From: Deltaproteobacteria bacterium
GTDB taxonomy: Bacteria; Desulfobacterota; Syntrophia; Syntrophales; UBA2210
Assembly: GCA_019313385.1 (NCBI GenBank)
Contig: JAFDBG010000006.1
Location: forward strand, 1-37,238
DNA: 37,238 bases
Direction: 5' to 3'
Of the stretch, positions 1 to 9,556 are shown one piece after another (within the stretch, counting starts at the first letter, position 1; each line of letters opens with the position of its first letter). The notes beneath the pieces are model-generated. The model did no database searches. It worked only from the letters and a program-made list of their open reading frames with translations, and had not been told where the DNA came from. Made by a program: the position numbers and the translations under genes.

Positions 1-74
1 CGAAAACCTACCTCAAGGATCCAGCCGATGAAGGAAAAGAAAACAAAGAGAAATATATATTCTGAAAATTTCAT
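1..74 (-). CDS. N-terminal fragment of a membrane protein (MKFSEYIFLFVFFSFIGWILEVGFR...), possibly CmpB/PF06541-type putative ABC transporter permease; runs off the left edge
   Basis: Reverse-strand ATG at 74-72 overlaps the TGA of the upstream TetR gene (ATGA); hydrophobic start with a FIGWILEV motif. Only 25 codons visible. Confidence 0.4.
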   Translation of the reverse strand, partial: MKFSEYIFLFVFFSFIGWILEVGF

Positions 75-733
75 ACTACCTCTCTCCTCACAAGTATGCC
101 GCTGCAAAGGATATAGGACAGGTTATCCAGGTGCTTTTCGATCTCACCATTGTTTTCTTCCAGCAGCCAGGTTGTTTCGAAGCCCCTGAGGGCATACCCG
201 ATCGCCCTGGCCGTAAGCATTATATTTGAGACATAAAAAATTCCTTCAGTTACACCCTTCTCAAGAATTGAGTGGAGAATATTCACCTCCCTTGAGAAAA
301 GACGGTCACGGATACTGCTTGTCTTTGGAAGCAAATTATCTATTCCTTCACGTCCAAGATTCAAAATATTAATGGCCTCCTTCATGTAACGAAATTTTGC
401 ATGCATGAATACTCTGAGTTTGTCTGCCGGAGATGTCACTTGATCAACAGCAACTGATATCTTTTCAATAACATCATTGCTTTCACGATTGAGAACCTCC
501 AGATATATTTGATCCTTGCTGCCAAAATAATTATAGATGGTCGCTTTGGCGACCCTCGCCATCCGGGCTATTTCATGCAGGCTCGTCTTCTGAATACCGT
601 AACGTCCGAACATCTTTCTTGACGTATCAAGTATTGATTCTAACTTTTCCTGTTTCATCTGGCCGTCCCCCTGTACTATAACTTTTTGGACTATTTTCGT
701 TTTGCAGTCTAAAATATCACAAAAAGATTCCAT
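71..733 (-). CDS. TetR/AcrR family transcriptional regulator (likely start at internal Met MKQEKLESILDTSRKMF)
   Basis: N-terminal HTH typical of TetR: FGRYGIQKTSLHEIARMARVAKATIYNYFGSKDQIYLEVL. Confidence 0.9.
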   Translation of the reverse strand: MESFCDILDCKTKIVQKVIVQGDGQMKQEKLESILDTSRKMFGRYGIQKTSLHEIARMARVAKATIYNYFGSKDQIYLEVLNRESNDVIEKISVAVDQVTSPADKLRVFMHAKFRYMKEAINILNLGREGIDNLLPKTSSIRDRLFSREVNILHSILEKGVTEGIFYVSNIMLTARAIGYALRGFETTWLLEENNGEIEKHLDNLSYILCSGILVRREVV

Positions 734-911
734 GTCAAGAAAAGATTTTAGAAACCCGCATAAGCCAGGCGAGTATTCTCCACTGCGCCGTCAGGCTTTT
801 CAGAAGAATATCTGTGGAAATATGCTAATTAACAGGGAACTACGCAGGTAACTTATGAGATTGGTATAGAAAGGAATATAAGGTGCAGAGCCTGAAAAGA
901 TTGCTCACAGG

Positions 912-1319
912 TTATTGCCATCTCTCCGAGTTGTTAATTTTACTAATCTGATCGTTCAGTGTCCAGAAGTCATACAGATACCCCAAGCCAAAAATCCCGC
1001 CTGTCAACAGATAGATAATCCCTGTGAACCATTTGCCCATATACATTCGGTGCACGCCTAAAAGACCCAGAAACGTCAGGAGAACCCAAGCTATGGAATA
1101 ATCGATCCAACCTGCACGAAACCGCAGGTCCGCCTGCCGATCCAGTGAAGGAATTAGAAACAGATCCACCAGCCACCCGACACCGAGAAGCCCGAAGGTA
1201 AAAAAATAGATGGTTCCCGAGATCGGTTTGCCAAAGTAGAAGCGGTGAGAACCTGTAAATCCAAAGAGCCATAAAACGTAACCTATCGATTTAAGGGGCG
1301 TATCATTAGTATGATTCAC
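912..1319 (-). CDS. TM2 domain-containing protein with two TM2 units
   Basis: Two copies of the pattern G..G.HR.Y.GK...G..Y..T.G..G.G...D (GFTGSHRFYFGKPISGTIYFFTFGLLGVGWLVDLF and GLLGVHRMYMGKWFTGIIYLLTGGIFGLGYLYDFW). Confidence 0.85.
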   Translation of the reverse strand: MNHTNDTPLKSIGYVLWLFGFTGSHRFYFGKPISGTIYFFTFGLLGVGWLVDLFLIPSLDRQADLRFRAGWIDYSIAWVLLTFLGLLGVHRMYMGKWFTGIIYLLTGGIFGLGYLYDFWTLNDQISKINNSERWQ

Positions 1320-1457
1320 AGACAGGTCTCCTTGTCGAAAATAATTTTGCGCTCATATGTGGCAACTAACTTGATATTGGCGGTATTATGCAGTAGACGA
1401 GTTAGGCTGTCAACGATTATGCCTTCCCACGCAGAAGCGTGAGAACGATAAAAAAAC

Positions 1458-1694
1458 ATGGGGCTATTTTATATGAACGTATTTTTCTGGTGGATTTCCA
1501 GACTCTTTATAGGAATTGCCTCCCTGGTTCTTTTCATCAGGGGGATTGAAGTCCTTATCGGCTCATACAGCCTGAACAACCCTGTCGAGTTTCTCATGTA
1601 TTTCTTTTCATCGAGCATGCTCATCCTTGTGAGCGCGGTCGGTGTCATCTATAGTGCCGTCAAAATATTCAAAAAAGTAAAGGGGGAACTCTAA
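1458..1694 (+). CDS. small two-TM membrane protein
   Basis: 78 aa hydrophobic ORF whose stop abuts the downstream M16 peptidase start. Confidence 0.6.
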   Translation: MGLFYMNVFFWWISRLFIGIASLVLFIRGIEVLIGSYSLNNPVEFLMYFFSSSMLILVSAVGVIYSAVKIFKKVKGEL

Positions 1695-3211
1695 TGATTT
1701 CCGGAAAGAGCCTTCGTAATATCCTCCTTGAATGCCTTGCCATCACCTGCCTTGCATCTTTTTTCTTATGTATTCCTTTAGCGCCATGTTCCGCGTATGA
1801 TCTGAAGGATAAGGTGAAGGAATTCACACTCGAGAATGGCCTCAAGGTGCTGATAGTCGAGAGACATGCGAGTCCGACAGTCTCTCTCTATATAAGCCAC
1901 GAGACAGGCGCGGTAGACGAAGGGGATGGCCACACGGGTACTGCGCACATCCTGGAACATATGATGTTCAAGGGCACCGAGACTATCGGAACAAAAAATT
2001 TTGAAGAGGAAAAGAGTACCCTCCGGAAAATTCATGCCGTGGGCAACGCCCTTGATACTGAGCTGATGAAAGGGGAAAACGCTGATGTGCAGAAAACAGA
2101 AAATCTGCGCAGGCAACTTGATACCCTTCAGAAAGAGGCTGGAAAATGGAGCATCCCGAGCGAGATAGACCGTCTCTACACGGAGAAAGGGGGCGGAGAC
2201 CTTAATGCCTTTACAGGACAGGATCTGACCTCCTATCATGTAAGTCTGCCCTCCAACCGGATAGAACTGTGGGCAAGGATAGAATCCGACAGAATGGCTA
2301 ACCCTGTTTTTCGCGAGTTCTATTCGGAACGCGACGTAGTTATGCAGGAGCGCAAACAGACGGTGGAGTCGAATCCGGGGAGAAGGCTCATAGAACAGTT
2401 TCTGGCCGCGGCCTTCATGGTTCACCCATACAGAAGACCGGTGCTCGGGTGGACGCCCGATATGCGTTTCTTGAACATCGATTATATAAAAGAATTTTTC
2501 AGAACTTATTATGCCCCCAACAATACAATTATAACCATTGTGGGAGATGTATCACCGGAGGGGGTAATGAAAATCATAAAACACTATTTCGGAAGGATAC
2601 CCTCTCAGGAAGTTCCCATAAGGCACGTCACAGAGGAACCGCCTCAGAGTGGTGAGAGACGGGTGAAACTGGTATCCGATGCCTCTCCCAGACTCATCGC
2701 AGGATACCACAAGCCTACCCTTCCCTCTTTTGACGACTGCGTCTTTGACATTATCGACACAATCCTCTCAGGAGGAAGGACATCCAGACTCTACAAGGCA
2801 CTGGTTGAAAAGGGTATCGCTGTTGACGTAAATACCACAAACGGATTTCCGGGCGCCAGATACCCCAATCTCTTTGTCATATTTGCCCAGCCCGTCTCGC
2901 CGCACACCTGTGGAGAGCTGGAAGAGATAATCTATAAGGAACTGGATATACTGAAAAAAGAGCCTGCCAAACCTGAAGAACTTGAAAAAGCTAAGAACCA
3001 GTTGAAGACGGACATTTTAAGGAATATTTCTACGAATTCCGGTCTCGCCGGCATGCTTTCCTATTATGAAGTCGTGACTGGAAGTTGGCAATATATTACG
3101 AAATTCCCCGATCTTCTGGAAAGGGTTACACCGGAAGATATCATGGCGGTTGCGGAAAAATACCTTGAGTCCCGGAACAGGACAGTCGCCGAACTGGTGA
3201 AGAAAAAATGA
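1694..3211 (+). CDS. M16 family zinc metallopeptidase (catalytic subunit)
   Basis: HXXEH motif HILEHMMFKGTE, downstream ERDVVMQERKQ glutamate region, signal-like N-terminus. Confidence 0.92.
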   Translation: MISGKSLRNILLECLAITCLASFFLCIPLAPCSAYDLKDKVKEFTLENGLKVLIVERHASPTVSLYISHETGAVDEGDGHTGTAHILEHMMFKGTETIGTKNFEEEKSTLRKIHAVGNALDTELMKGENADVQKTENLRRQLDTLQKEAGKWSIPSEIDRLYTEKGGGDLNAFTGQDLTSYHVSLPSNRIELWARIESDRMANPVFREFYSERDVVMQERKQTVESNPGRRLIEQFLAAAFMVHPYRRPVLGWTPDMRFLNIDYIKEFFRTYYAPNNTIITIVGDVSPEGVMKIIKHYFGRIPSQEVPIRHVTEEPPQSGERRVKLVSDASPRLIAGYHKPTLPSFDDCVFDIIDTILSGGRTSRLYKALVEKGIAVDVNTTNGFPGARYPNLFVIFAQPVSPHTCGELEEIIYKELDILKKEPAKPEELEKAKNQLKTDILRNISTNSGLAGMLSYYEVVTGSWQYITKFPDLLERVTPEDIMAVAEKYLESRNRTVAELVKKK

Positions 3212-4635
3212 GAAGATATATTGTTTACGCGGCAGTTTTTATTATTCTCCTCTCCTCGTGCGCATGGCACGGCGCGTCACTGACCGATCCAGATGATATT
3301 GTGTATGCTCCGCTTCGTTTCGAACCCCCGAAAGCACAGCGAGTGAAGTTTGAAAACGGCATCATACTCTATATGCTGGAGGATCACGAGATTCCCCTTG
3401 TGAATATATCCGCCGTTATAAGGATGGGCTCCTTTTACGATCCGCCCGAAAAAGAAGGACTGGCAAAGATCACGGGTACCGTGATGCGCACGGGGGGAAC
3501 AAAATCCAAGACAGGCAATCAGATAGATGAGGATCTGGATTTCATCGCCGGGAAGATAACTGTATCGGTGGGAACGGATTCCTGCACCCTGTCTATGTCC
3601 GTCCTTGAAAAAGATATGGACAAGGGGCTGCAAATATTTTCCAATCTCCTCATAAATCCTGTTTTCTCTGAGGGAAAGCTGGAGACTGCAAAAATCCTTG
3701 AGACAGAAGCAATCGAAAGAATATCCGACAACCCCCAGAAGATTGCATTCAGGGAATTTCGCCGTTTGATTTACCACGGTGACCCGAGGGGAAGGCTCTC
3801 CTCCGTCGAATCCATAGAAAAAATAGAGAGGGACGATCTGCTGAACTTTTACAAACGTTTCTTTCGACCGGGCAACGTGATGATAGCCCTGTCGGGCGAC
3901 ATAGAAACAGCGGATGCTGTAAAAAAGATAAAAAGCAGTCTGGGAGCATGGAATATCCCCGGAGGACCGGGAAAGCCCCCTACCCCTCCGGTTCGTGTGG
4001 GAGCTTCTTTGAATTACATTCATAAAGACACTCCGCAATCTGTTATTATTATAGGACAATCGGCGCCCGGCAAGGAAAGTTCCGACTATTACGCCTTTGA
4101 AGTCCTTGATTTTATCACAGGGAGCGGCGGGTTTCGTTCACGCATATTTGCCGAGGTGAGAAACAGACTGGGGCTCGCCTACAGTGCCGGAAGCTTCTAT
4201 TCTCCTCGTACAGAATATGGCGTTTTCGGCGTCTACGCCATGGCAAAGGGCTCTTCCACTGTTGACGCTCTGTCCGCAATGACAAAAATCCTGGACAACA
4301 TGAGGGACAGAGGTGTGGAGTCCGGCGAAGAGCTTGCCTGGGCAAAGGAATCCATTATAAATAATTTCATCTTTTCTTTTTCCGAACCAAGCCAGATAGT
4401 TATGAGTCAGATGATGCTGGAGTTCGACGGACTCCCGGATAATTTCCTGACAAACTACACGGATAATATGGAAATGGTAAAATCGAGTGATTTGAGATAT
4501 GTTGCAGCGCGTTATCTCTCCGGGGAAAGCAGGATCGTACTTGTCCTCGGCAATAAAGAAAAATTTAGCAAGCCGCTCTCCTCGTTCGGAGATTTTCACA
4601 GGGAGATAAGCGGGACGGAAAACCAGGAGAATTAA
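3208..4635 (+). CDS. M16 family peptidase-like protein lacking HXXEH (partner subunit), probable lipoprotein
   Basis: M16-like architecture (FENGIILYMLEDHEIPLVNISAVIRMGS...; NRLGLAYSAGSFYSP), no HXXEH motif, lipobox-like LLSSC, 4-bp overlap with upstream M16 gene. Confidence 0.85.
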   Translation: MRRYIVYAAVFIILLSSCAWHGASLTDPDDIVYAPLRFEPPKAQRVKFENGIILYMLEDHEIPLVNISAVIRMGSFYDPPEKEGLAKITGTVMRTGGTKSKTGNQIDEDLDFIAGKITVSVGTDSCTLSMSVLEKDMDKGLQIFSNLLINPVFSEGKLETAKILETEAIERISDNPQKIAFREFRRLIYHGDPRGRLSSVESIEKIERDDLLNFYKRFFRPGNVMIALSGDIETADAVKKIKSSLGAWNIPGGPGKPPTPPVRVGASLNYIHKDTPQSVIIIGQSAPGKESSDYYAFEVLDFITGSGGFRSRIFAEVRNRLGLAYSAGSFYSPRTEYGVFGVYAMAKGSSTVDALSAMTKILDNMRDRGVESGEELAWAKESIINNFIFSFSEPSQIVMSQMMLEFDGLPDNFLTNYTDNMEMVKSSDLRYVAARYLSGESRIVLVLGNKEKFSKPLSSFGDFHREISGTENQEN

Positions 4636-4638
4636 GCT

Positions 4639-5883
4639 ATGACGGACAGGGATATTATCAAAAAGATCGAAGAAAGAATAGATTCATACGAAAATGACAT
4701 GGTAGCCCTTCAGATTGCTCTTACAGCCATACCGGCGCTGGCACCGGAAAATGGCGGAGATGGCGAATACAAAAAAGCCGGCTATCTTGAGGAATATCTC
4801 AACGATATGAAATTTGACAGCATCAGCAGATTTGACGCACCGGATGAGAGGGTCTCTTCCAATTGTCGCCCCAATATCATCGTGAACATCCCCGGGGAAA
4901 ATCCTGAAAGAACGGTCTGGATTCTCACGCACACGGATGTAGTTCCTCCGGGAGAATTGAAACTTTGGAATAGTGACCCCTACAAGGGACATGTAAAGGA
5001 TGGCAGGATATATGGCAGGGGAATGGAGGATAATCAGCAGGATTTGGTTGCGTCCATTTTCGCGGCAAAGGCCTTTGTCGATGAGAGCATAACGCCCCGC
5101 TTCTCCGTGGGACTGGCATTCGTTGCCGATGAGGAAACATCAAGCAGAAAAGGACTTGGATATCTCCTCGGCATGGAGAAGAAGATCTTCAGAAAGGACG
5201 ATATCATCGTTGTCCCCGATTTTGGGAATGAAAAGGGAGCCATGATAGAGGTAGCGGAGAAAAGTCTGTTGTGGCTGCGTTTCAGGACAGTCGGCATGCA
5301 GTGCCACGCGAGCGAACCCTCACTGGGGAGAAACGCCTTTGTTGCCGCGTCACACCTTGTCGCGAAACTTGGGGATCTGTACCACATGTTTGACGCTATT
5401 GACCCGCTCTACTATCCCCCGACAAGCACCTTTGAACCGACAAGCAAGGCTGCCAATGTTCCTAACATAAACACCATACCTGGAGAAGATGTCTTCCATA
5501 TGGATTGTCGCATCCTTCCTCAGTACGATCTTGATGAAGTTATGTCAAAAGTACGTGCCATGGCGGACGAAGTGGAGAAGACATTCGATGTTTCCATAGA
5601 GATTGCGCCCGTCCAGAGAGTGCAGGCTCCTCCCCCAACGGACAGTGACGCGCCGGTTGTAAATGCCCTCAAAAAGGCGATAAAAGAGGTATATGGCGTG
5701 GATGCATCTCCCGCTGGAATCGGGGGTGGCACAGTGGCGGCGCACCTGAGGAAAGAAGGATACCCGGCCGCGGTATGGAGCAGGCTGGACAGAATGGCTC
5801 ATCAGCCAAACGAAAGTTGCGCTATATCGAACATGATGGGAAACGCGAAGGTATTCGCCCGCCTGTTTCTGGGTGAATACTGA
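4639..5883 (+). CDS. M20 family metallopeptidase (ArgE/DapE/CPG2-type)
   Basis: Metal-binding motifs THTDVVP, GRGMEDNQQ, ADEETSSRKG; C-terminal GGGTVAAHLR. Confidence 0.9.
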   Translation: MTDRDIIKKIEERIDSYENDMVALQIALTAIPALAPENGGDGEYKKAGYLEEYLNDMKFDSISRFDAPDERVSSNCRPNIIVNIPGENPERTVWILTHTDVVPPGELKLWNSDPYKGHVKDGRIYGRGMEDNQQDLVASIFAAKAFVDESITPRFSVGLAFVADEETSSRKGLGYLLGMEKKIFRKDDIIVVPDFGNEKGAMIEVAEKSLLWLRFRTVGMQCHASEPSLGRNAFVAASHLVAKLGDLYHMFDAIDPLYYPPTSTFEPTSKAANVPNINTIPGEDVFHMDCRILPQYDLDEVMSKVRAMADEVEKTFDVSIEIAPVQRVQAPPPTDSDAPVVNALKKAIKEVYGVDASPAGIGGGTVAAHLRKEGYPAAVWSRLDRMAHQPNESCAISNMMGNAKVFARLFLGEY

Positions 5884-5892
5884 TTGTTGATT

Positions 5893-6732
5893 TCAGGTCG
5901 CTCGAAAAACTGCCCCTGCTAACCGGCCGAATTCCTCCACAGTCAGCGTTTCCCCCCTCCTCCTGCCATCTATCCCAGCCTCGACAAGCAGGGTGGAAAC
6001 ATCCATGCCCCTTGAACATACGGCATCCATGTCCTTCAAGTTGTTGGCAAGTGTCTTTCTTCTCTTTGAGAAGGCCGCCTTCACTGTCTTGAGGAATACA
6101 TCATGATCCTCAAGCGGATACAGGGGCCCTTCTCGCATATCCATCTTCAGGACGCCGGAATCCACCTTCGGTTTAGGGTGAAAGCAGGAGGAGGGAACCG
6201 TCATAATCCTTGAGAGCACTGCATACATGGAGATGATTACTGAAAGTATTCCATATTCCTTCGTCCCCGGCGCCGCTGTTAGCCTGTCCGCGACCTCTTT
6301 CTGAAACATCAGGGTTGCCGAGGATATATGATCTCTGAATTCGATAAGGCGAAAGAGGATCTGTGACGATACGTTGTAAGGGATGTTGCCTATGACCTTT
6401 ATCTTTCCATTGCCGCCCAGTGGTGAGGAAAAATCGTAACGGAGAACATCCGCGTGAATTATTTCGATGTTGGATATCTCTTTCAGCTCTTCGCTCAGAA
6501 CATTCACAAGCTTCGGGTCTATCTCAAGGGCAACGACTTTTTTTGCTCTCTCTGCGATCATCGAGGTCATAACACCCAGCCCTGCCCCGATCTCGACCAC
6601 GATATCATCCCCGCAGATTTCTGAGGCATCCACTATCCGGGAAGTTATATTGTTATCCACAAGAAACGATTGCCCCAGGTGTTTTACCGGGCGTATACGA
6701 TGTCTTTTGAGGATTTTCAGGGGAGATTCCAT
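5893..6732 (-). CDS. rsmA: 16S rRNA (adenine1518-N6/adenine1519-N6)-dimethyltransferase RsmA/KsgA
   Basis: HLGQSFLVDNNI, VVEIGAGLGVMTSMIAERAKKVVALEID, GNIPYNVSSQILFRLIE; start trimmed to MESPLKILKRHRIRPVKHLGQ, so the longer ORF is not needed. Confidence 0.93.
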   Translation of the reverse strand: MESPLKILKRHRIRPVKHLGQSFLVDNNITSRIVDASEICGDDIVVEIGAGLGVMTSMIAERAKKVVALEIDPKLVNVLSEELKEISNIEIIHADVLRYDFSSPLGGNGKIKVIGNIPYNVSSQILFRLIEFRDHISSATLMFQKEVADRLTAAPGTKEYGILSVIISMYAVLSRIMTVPSSCFHPKPKVDSGVLKMDMREGPLYPLEDHDVFLKTVKAAFSKRRKTLANNLKDMDAVCSRGMDVSTLLVEAGIDGRRRGETLTVEEFGRLAGAVFRAT

Positions 6733-6805
6733 TTTTTCATCCGGCTCCGGGAAAGATTTATTAGACAGGATAAACGTTTTTACTCTCGTCAAAAACCTGT
6801 TCCGG

Positions 6806-7804
6806 TCAATCAAGTGGCCATCTGGAGACAGCGTTGAGATCGAAACTGTCTCTCTTGCCGCCGCGGATGAGACTATCGCCAACAACCGCTATCATTGCCG
6901 CATTGTCGGTACAGAGGATGGGTGGAGGAAAAAATATCTCAATCCCCATCCTTTCGCCCTTCTCGAAAAACCTCCCTCGCAGCCGGCTGTTCGAGGCCAC
7001 ACCGCCGCACACGACCACTCTCGGCACGGATGCGTCTTCAGCGGCTTTAAGCGTCTTCCCGACGAGGACATCCACGATGGCTTCCTGATAACTTGCGGCG
7101 ATATCCGGCACTTCGTCCGCTGATATGGGCTCTTTCCTGCCCTTTATGTGGTTCAGAAGCGCCGTCTTCAGGCCGCTGAAACTGAAATCGACGCTTCCCT
7201 TCATCGCGCGTGGAAAAGCGACGGCAGCGGGGTTTCCCTTTTTTGCCAGCCTGTCTATGACCACTCCCCCGGGATATCCAAGACCCATCATCCTGGCGGC
7301 CTTATCAAATGCCTCTCCAGCCGCGTCATCCCTCGTCTGTCCGAGGATCTGAAAATCACCAAATCCCCTGACGAGATATACATGCGTGTGTCCCCCCGAA
7401 ACGACCAAGGCGGTGAAGGGAAAGTCGGGGCTCCTGTCCGCGAGAAATATGGCGGCAATATGCCCCTCTATGTGGTTCACTCCCGCAAAAGGAATGCCCC
7501 TGGCGAATGCTATCGCCTTCGCGGCCGATAGACCGACTAAGAGGGATCCCACCAGACCGGGGCCCCTCGTCACGGCGATTCCTTCTATATCGCCCATTGA
7601 CACATCGGCATCATCCAAGGCCTGCCGAGTCACCGGTATGATTGCCTCCATATGTTTTCTGGATGCAATTTCGGGAACAATACCCCCATATTTGCCATGG
7701 ATTTCTATCTGCGATGCTATGACGTTGGACAACATTGCTGTGCCGTCTGAAACCACTGCCGCCGCGGTCTCATCGCATGAGGATTCTATCCCTAATACGA
7801 GCAT
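6806..7804 (-). CDS. tsaD: tRNA N6-adenosine threonylcarbamoyltransferase TsaD
   Basis: MLVLGIESSCDETAAAVV, GGIVPEIASRKH, VVSGGHTHVYLV, VVCGGVASNSRLR. Confidence 0.97.
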   Translation of the reverse strand: MLVLGIESSCDETAAAVVSDGTAMLSNVIASQIEIHGKYGGIVPEIASRKHMEAIIPVTRQALDDADVSMGDIEGIAVTRGPGLVGSLLVGLSAAKAIAFARGIPFAGVNHIEGHIAAIFLADRSPDFPFTALVVSGGHTHVYLVRGFGDFQILGQTRDDAAGEAFDKAARMMGLGYPGGVVIDRLAKKGNPAAVAFPRAMKGSVDFSFSGLKTALLNHIKGRKEPISADEVPDIAASYQEAIVDVLVGKTLKAAEDASVPRVVVCGGVASNSRLRGRFFEKGERMGIEIFFPPPILCTDNAAMIAVVGDSLIRGGKRDSFDLNAVSRWPLD

Positions 7805-7930
7805 TCTGCCTCCGTGAAAACGTGTTTCTGATTTAATATGGACATGTATTGATTTTGAGCTTGAAACTTGGTATCGAAGGGATATATAGGAAAGCGGGTC
7901 ATTTGTAAATACAAAACAGGAGCTTTGAGG

Positions 7931-9535
7931 ATGGAGAAAGAGTACGATTTTCTGGTGTTGGGCAGCGGTATAGGTGGGCTATCCTTCGCCATAAAGGCGG
8001 CGGAACTGGGAACCGTCGCGGTTGTTACAAAAAAAAGCAAGGTTGAATCGAATACGAACCATGCACAGGGAGGTATCGCTGCCGTTACCGATAATAATGA
8101 CAGCTTCGAATCTCACATAAACGATACACTGAAAAGCGGTGCAGGACTGTGCAAGGAAGACGTGGTGAGATTCGTCGTAACGGAAGGACCCGAAAGGATA
8201 AAGGAACTTATCGAATGGGGCGTGAACTTCACGAAGGAGGGAGACAACACGTCGGGTGCCTATGACCTCGGGAGAGAGGGAGGGCACAGCCGCAGGAGGG
8301 TCCTTCACGCTGAAGACCTCACCGGCAGAGAGATAGAACGGGCGCTGATTGAAAAGGCCGCCTTACAGAAGAACATTACAATCTATGAAAATTTCTTTTC
8401 AATAGACCTCATCTGCAAGTCTAAACTTACCGGCCATAAAGAGGAAGAAGACCGGTGTCTCGGGGCATATGTCTTTGACGTGGACAAAAACATCGTTCAT
8501 ACCTTCAGAGCGAAATTTGTCATGATCGCCACAGGGGGATCGGGAAAGGTTTACCTGATTACCACCAATCCCGATATTGCCACGGGTGATGGGGTTGCAA
8601 TGGCCTACAGGGCCGGTGCCGAGATCGCCAATATGGGATTCATTCAGTTCCATCCCACCTGCCTGTATCACCCCGCCGCGAAATCCTTTCTCATAAGCGA
8701 GGCTGTGAGGGGCGAGGGAGCTGTACTGAAGCTCAAGAATGGCTCCACATTCATGGAGAAATACCACACTATGAAGTCACTGGCCCCCAGAGATGTCGTC
8801 GCCAAGGCGATAGATACAGAGCTGAAAAAATCAGGGGATGAATACGTCATTCTGGATATTACACATATGAGCAAAGAATTTCTCGTGAAAAGATTTCCTT
8901 ATATCTACAACAGGTGTCTTGAGTTCGGCATCGATATGGCCGTCGATCCCATACCGGTTGTCCCAGCGGCCCATTACCAGTGCGGAGGTGTACTGGTGAA
9001 TCCCTTCGGTCAAACCAGCATTGATCGCCTTTTCGCGTTCGGAGAGGTCGCCTGTACGGGCCTTCACGGTGCCAATCGTCTTGCCAGCAATTCCCTCCTG
9101 GAGGCCCTCGTGTTCACACACAGGGCGTTCAAGAAAGCCAAAGAGCTCCTGCCAGCGGTGGCGAAAGAGTCCCTTCTAATCCCTCCTTGGGATCCTAAGG
9201 GTGCGACCGAGAGTGACGAATCGATCATGGTCTCGCATAACTGGGAGGAGATCAGAATGTGCATGTGGAACTACGTGGGCATCGTACGGTCTGACAAGAG
9301 ACTGGAACGAGCGAAGAGGCGGATTGACATGATAATAAGAGAGATAGAGGAGTACTACCATAATTTCACCATAACAACCAATCTGCTCGAACTGCGCAAC
9401 ATAGCCATCGTGGCCAGGATCATTATCGAGTGCTCGTGCCTCAGGAAAGAGAGCCGGGGTCTTCACTACAATCTTGATTATCCTGAAAGAGACGATGTCA
9501 ACTGGATAAAGGATACTGTGGTAAAAAAGGACTAA
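7931..9535 (+). CDS. nadB: L-aspartate oxidase NadB
   Basis: GSGIGGLSFAIKAAELG FAD motif, NHAQGGIAAV, EGGHSRRRVLHAEDLTG, GEVACTGLHGANRLASNSLLEALVF; start chosen at MEKEYDFLVLG. Confidence 0.95.
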   Translation: MEKEYDFLVLGSGIGGLSFAIKAAELGTVAVVTKKSKVESNTNHAQGGIAAVTDNNDSFESHINDTLKSGAGLCKEDVVRFVVTEGPERIKELIEWGVNFTKEGDNTSGAYDLGREGGHSRRRVLHAEDLTGREIERALIEKAALQKNITIYENFFSIDLICKSKLTGHKEEEDRCLGAYVFDVDKNIVHTFRAKFVMIATGGSGKVYLITTNPDIATGDGVAMAYRAGAEIANMGFIQFHPTCLYHPAAKSFLISEAVRGEGAVLKLKNGSTFMEKYHTMKSLAPRDVVAKAIDTELKKSGDEYVILDITHMSKEFLVKRFPYIYNRCLEFGIDMAVDPIPVVPAAHYQCGGVLVNPFGQTSIDRLFAFGEVACTGLHGANRLASNSLLEALVFTHRAFKKAKELLPAVAKESLLIPPWDPKGATESDESIMVSHNWEEIRMCMWNYVGIVRSDKRLERAKRRIDMIIREIEEYYHNFTITTNLLELRNIAIVARIIIECSCLRKESRGLHYNLDYPERDDVNWIKDTVVKKD

Positions 9536-9556
9536 GAAAGATTGAAGGGCTGAATC

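Noticed and set aside
3277-4059. 260-aa minus-strand ORF
   Set aside because: Antisense shadow of the M16-like gene; no recognisable domain.
6733-6885. N-terminal extension of RsmA overlapping tsaD
   Set aside because: Family starts near MESPLKILKRHRIRPVKHLGQ; the extension has no family similarity and overlaps the tsaD 3' end.
6467-7123. 218-aa plus-strand ORF
   Set aside because: Antisense to rsmA and tsaD, both strongly conserved on the minus strand.
9536-9556. Glycine riboswitch before gcvT
   Set aside because: Only 21 bp separate nadB and gcvT; no room for an aptamer.
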